Source: Sphingomonas sp. TDK1 (lineage in GTDB: Bacteria > Pseudomonadota > Alphaproteobacteria > Sphingomonadales > Sphingomonadaceae). Taken from it: a stretch of DNA of 64,000 nt. The notes under the pieces are model-generated. The model did no database searches and was not told where the DNA came from. It was given only the letters and a program-made list of their open reading frames with translations. The stretch covers positions 248,001 to 312,000 of the forward strand of contig NZ_LXVY01000003.1 of NCBI RefSeq assembly GCF_001650735.1, read 5' to 3'. Positions 61,774 to 64,000 of this stretch are shown here, one piece after another (the first letter of the stretch is position 1; every line of letters starts with the position of its first letter). The translations under genes and the position numbers were made by a program.

Positions 61774-64000
61774 CTAGAAGCGGTAGCTGGTGCCGATCCG
61801 TACCGTGCGTGGTTGCTGTGGCGTGCGCTGGTTCCCGTCGCCCACCGTCAAGGGGTTGCCGAGCGAAAAGCGGTTGGCGCGGCCGTTCAGCAGGTTGGCG
61901 GCGTCGAGCGTTAGCGTGAAAGGCCCCTTGGACCATGCGACCCCGGCACTGAGCTCGGCGAAATTACCCTGCGGTATGTGCAGATCGCCCACGCCGAGCC
62001 AGGAGCGGCCGACATAGCGCGCGGTGCCGCGCACGAGCAGCCGGCTTCCCCCGTTGAGCGTCCATTGCCTTTCGGCCGCGCCGCGCAGGGTGACCGCCGG
62101 CGTGTTCGGCAAGGCCTGGAGCGCTGCGCGTTCAAAACCCGGCGCCGGGCGATCGAGCACGGCGCGCGTAAGGAACAGCGTCGCCGTCAGGCGCAGGCTG
62201 GAGGGCGCATGCCATTGAAGATTGGCCTCTACCGCTGCAATCCGCCCGCTGCCGACATTCGCGGTGACCGCACCTGCGGGGCTTTGAAGATCGGCCTGGA
62301 TGTGCCGCCAGTCGGTGGTCGACAGGGCCAGGCTGCCAGAGAGTCCGTCGCGGCCTTCGCCAAGGCGAAGGCCCGCCTCGATCGCATCCAGGGAATCTGG
62401 TCGGTAAACGGTGAAATCGGCGTCGGTCGTTGGAGAAGAGTCGAGGGGTGACAGCGCGTTCAGTACATAACCGCCGAGACGATAGCCCCGCTGATAGCGC
62501 AGATAGGCGGTGACCCGCGGCGTCGCCGCCCAGCTGAGCGCGGCACTGGGCAGGAAGCGGACATTGCCGGTGCCGGGCACGTCGATCGTCTCCAGCGACT
62601 GATCGCCGTCGGGCAGGATATTGGTACCCTGAAGATCGGTATAGGCTGCGCGGGCGCCCAGCGTAGCGTTCAGCCCAGCAAGGATGCGAAAGGTTGCCTC
62701 GCCGAACAGGGCCACATCGGTCGCGCGATTGCCGACGCCGCGGAAGGGTTGGCTGGCACCGGCGATCCGTGACGACTGTGTCATACGGTCGTCGCTCAAG
62801 GTGCCATAGGCGCCGAGTACCAGCCCGGTACCGTCTTCGTGGTTGCGGGCGAGCCGCACTTCGCCGTTATAAACCCGCACGCGAGTATCGGTGGCAAGGC
62901 CGGAAGCGGCGGGATCGCCGATGCTGGTCGCGTCGTAGAGCGTGGTGAGGTGGTTCTCGATTGCCGAGAAAGCGGCGGTGAGCATCTGCCCATCGGCCCA
63001 CCGGTGCGTCGCGGTGGCATAGGCGAGACGGAAGTCGTTGAGCGCCGGCTGAGCGATCGCGGCAGCGCGCGAAAGCGGTAGCTGGTCGGCTTCGCTATAC
63101 TGTCCATCGGCGTGGTAGAGGCGCTGGTAGACGGCGCCGAGATCGACGGTCCAGTCGTTGCCGGCACGGAGACGGAGCGTCGCGCGGCCGCCGGCGAGGT
63201 CGCTGCGATTGGTGTTGCGCCGCTTTCGCGCGACATCGTCGATATAGCCGGGCTCGCGGCCGCCATAGCCGACCAGTCGCAGCGCAATGCGATCGCCTAG
63301 AGGGGCGTTCAACATCGCCATCGCGTCGCCGCCGACCCCACCATGCGCGGTTGCGGAGGCGCCGGCGGAGACTTCGCCTTCCCAAACGCCCTGCTTGGGC
63401 GCGCGCGGCGTGATGCGAATGATGCCGCCCAGCGCGCCGGCACCGTAGAGCGTGCCCTGCGGCCCTTCGAGCAGCTCTACTCGCGCCATGTCGTACAGCG
63501 CGAGATTGGGGTCGGGCGCGCTGTAGTTGAGCTGCACGTCGCCCAGATATTGGCCTACCGTCGCCTGGCTGGCACCGGTGAAGCTGCTGTCGGCCACGCC
63601 GCGAACGAACAGCTTCTCGCGTCCAGGGCCGAGATGGGTCGCGCTCAGCATCGGCAGCGCGGCGACGATCGCCCGGCTGTCGCGGGCGAGGCCGGCGCCC
63701 AGGGACAGCGTGTCGGCGTCTACCACCCAGGCCGATCCCGGATAGCGGCGCAGGGTCGCCCCGCTTTTGGTGGCCGTCACGACGATCTCGGCGGGAGCCG
63801 GCGAGGATGGCGGCGGCGGGGGCAACCGTGCCGGCACAGGGCGAGGGGGCGGCGGGGCGCTCCGTACCCGTTCGATGCGGTAGAGCGCCTGCGAGACGCA
63901 TATTGCATGCAGGCCGCTGCCGTGCAGGACGCGGGCGAGCGCTTCTTCCACCGACATCCGACCCTCCACCGGCTCCGCGAGCCGCCGTTGGGCGAGGGTT
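61774..64000 (-). CDS. TonB-dependent receptor with STN domain, 5' end beyond the window
   Basis: About 740 residues are inside the window and the frame stays open to its end. The first visible part (LAEPVEGRMSVEEALARVLH, then GSGLHAICVSQALYRIERV) is the second half of an STN domain, which signals to a FecR/sigma-factor pair. A proline-rich linker (about 30 residues) leads to the TonB box EIVVTATKSG and plug (LFVRGVADSSFTGASQATVG; VELLEGPQGTLYGAGALGGI). The barrel ends in ...VRIGTSYRF. An ATG at 63969 inside the STN domain is not the real start. Convergent with czcA, 89 bp apart. Confidence 0.88.
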   Translation of the reverse strand, partial: TLAQRRLAEPVEGRMSVEEALARVLHGSGLHAICVSQALYRIERVRSAPPPPRPVPARLPPPPPSSPAPAEIVVTATKSGATLRRYPGSAWVVDADTLSLGAGLARDSRAIVAALPMLSATHLGPGREKLFVRGVADSSFTGASQATVGQYLGDVQLNYSAPDPNLALYDMARVELLEGPQGTLYGAGALGGIIRITPRAPKQGVWEGEVSAGASATAHGGVGGDAMAMLNAPLGDRIALRLVGYGGREPGYIDDVARKRRNTNRSDLAGGRATLRLRAGNDWTVDLGAVYQRLYHADGQYSEADQLPLSRAAAIAQPALNDFRLAYATATHRWADGQMLTAAFSAIENHLTTLYDATSIGDPAASGLATDTRVRVYNGEVRLARNHEDGTGLVLGAYGTLSDDRMTQSSRIAGASQPFRGVGNRATDVALFGEATFRILAGLNATLGARAAYTDLQGTNILPDGDQSLETIDVPGTGNVRFLPSAALSWAATPRVTAYLRYQRGYRLGGYVLNALSPLDSSPTTDADFTVYRPDSLDAIEAGLRLGEGRDGLSGSLALSTTDWRHIQADLQSPAGAVTANVGSGRIAAVEANLQWHAPSSLRLTATLFLTRAVLDRPAPGFERAALQALPNTPAVTLRGAAERQWTLNGGSRLLVRGTARYVGRSWLGVGDLHIPQGNFAELSAGVAWSKGPFTLTLDAANLLNGRANRFSLGNPLTVGDGNQRTPQQPRTVRIGTSYRF

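Noticed and set aside
1..64000. CRISPR array, rRNA genes, replication origin or integrase with attachment sites
   Set aside because: Looked for regularly spaced repeats, conserved rRNA segments, iteron arrays and tyrosine-recombinase motifs; none was found.

Overview
The window reads as chromosome or large-replicon DNA of a sphingomonad-like alphaproteobacterium. The supports are high GC content, six TonB-dependent receptors in 64 kb, start/stop overlaps of 1-4 nt inside operons, frequent GTG/TTG starts, and a NodT-type lipoprotein efflux channel. No rRNA, tRNA or CRISPR array was seen. The assignment rests on gene style, not on a marker gene.

Left part (1-17.8 kb): the 3' end of a thiolase, a LuxR-type regulator and an SDR. 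A graveyard follows in which fragments of a LysR regulator, an M16 peptidase and a TrbI/VirB10 conjugation protein abut. Next is a compact arsenic operon (arsR-arsC-acr3-arsH) whose fifth gene, an ArsN-like acetyltransferase, is cut after about 28 codons, then a hipA fragment. A flavin monooxygenase stands alone. A multidrug efflux locus follows (tetR-nodT-emrB on the minus strand, emrA-SDR on the plus strand) around two tandem palindromic operators, then a complete thiolase and a frameshifted, 5'-truncated TetX-like monooxygenase.

Middle part (18-25 kb): a TonB receptor coupled to a PepSY membrane protein, probably for siderophore or iron uptake. On the minus strand lies a second TonB receptor preceded by a clear cobalamin riboswitch. 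A decayed IS5-type transposase follows.

25-52 kb is the centrepiece: a 27-kb organosulfur acquisition island. It holds three TonB receptors, four SsuA-like substrate-binding lipoproteins, one SsuB/SsuC pair, one SsuD-like and two NtaA/SnaA/DszA-like FMN monooxygenases, an SfnB/DszC-like acyl-CoA-dehydrogenase-fold protein, and a cysteine-dioxygenase-like cupin. It also holds a triple-rhodanese protein, a D-2-hydroxyacid dehydrogenase, a class II aldolase, a peroxiredoxin, a LysR regulator, and a pair predicted to be exported: a flavin amine oxidase and a RidA protein. My reading is that sulfonates, sulfones or related thio-compounds cross the outer membrane by the TonB receptors, are bound by lipoproteins, enter through one shared ABC transporter, and are desulfurised inside. 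A CCTA-N9-TAGG palindrome (an LTTR T-N11-A box) precedes three transcription units and probably binds the local LysR protein. In one place a nine-C tract makes a binding lipoprotein read straight into the next monooxygenase; with eight C the two genes would overlap as TGATG.

Right part (52-64 kb): an OprO/OprP-like porin, a methyl-accepting chemotaxis protein followed by two long hairpins, a heavy-metal RND efflux operon (small His-rich exported protein, czcC, czcB, czcA), and the 3' part of a TonB receptor with an N-terminal STN domain that runs off the window end.
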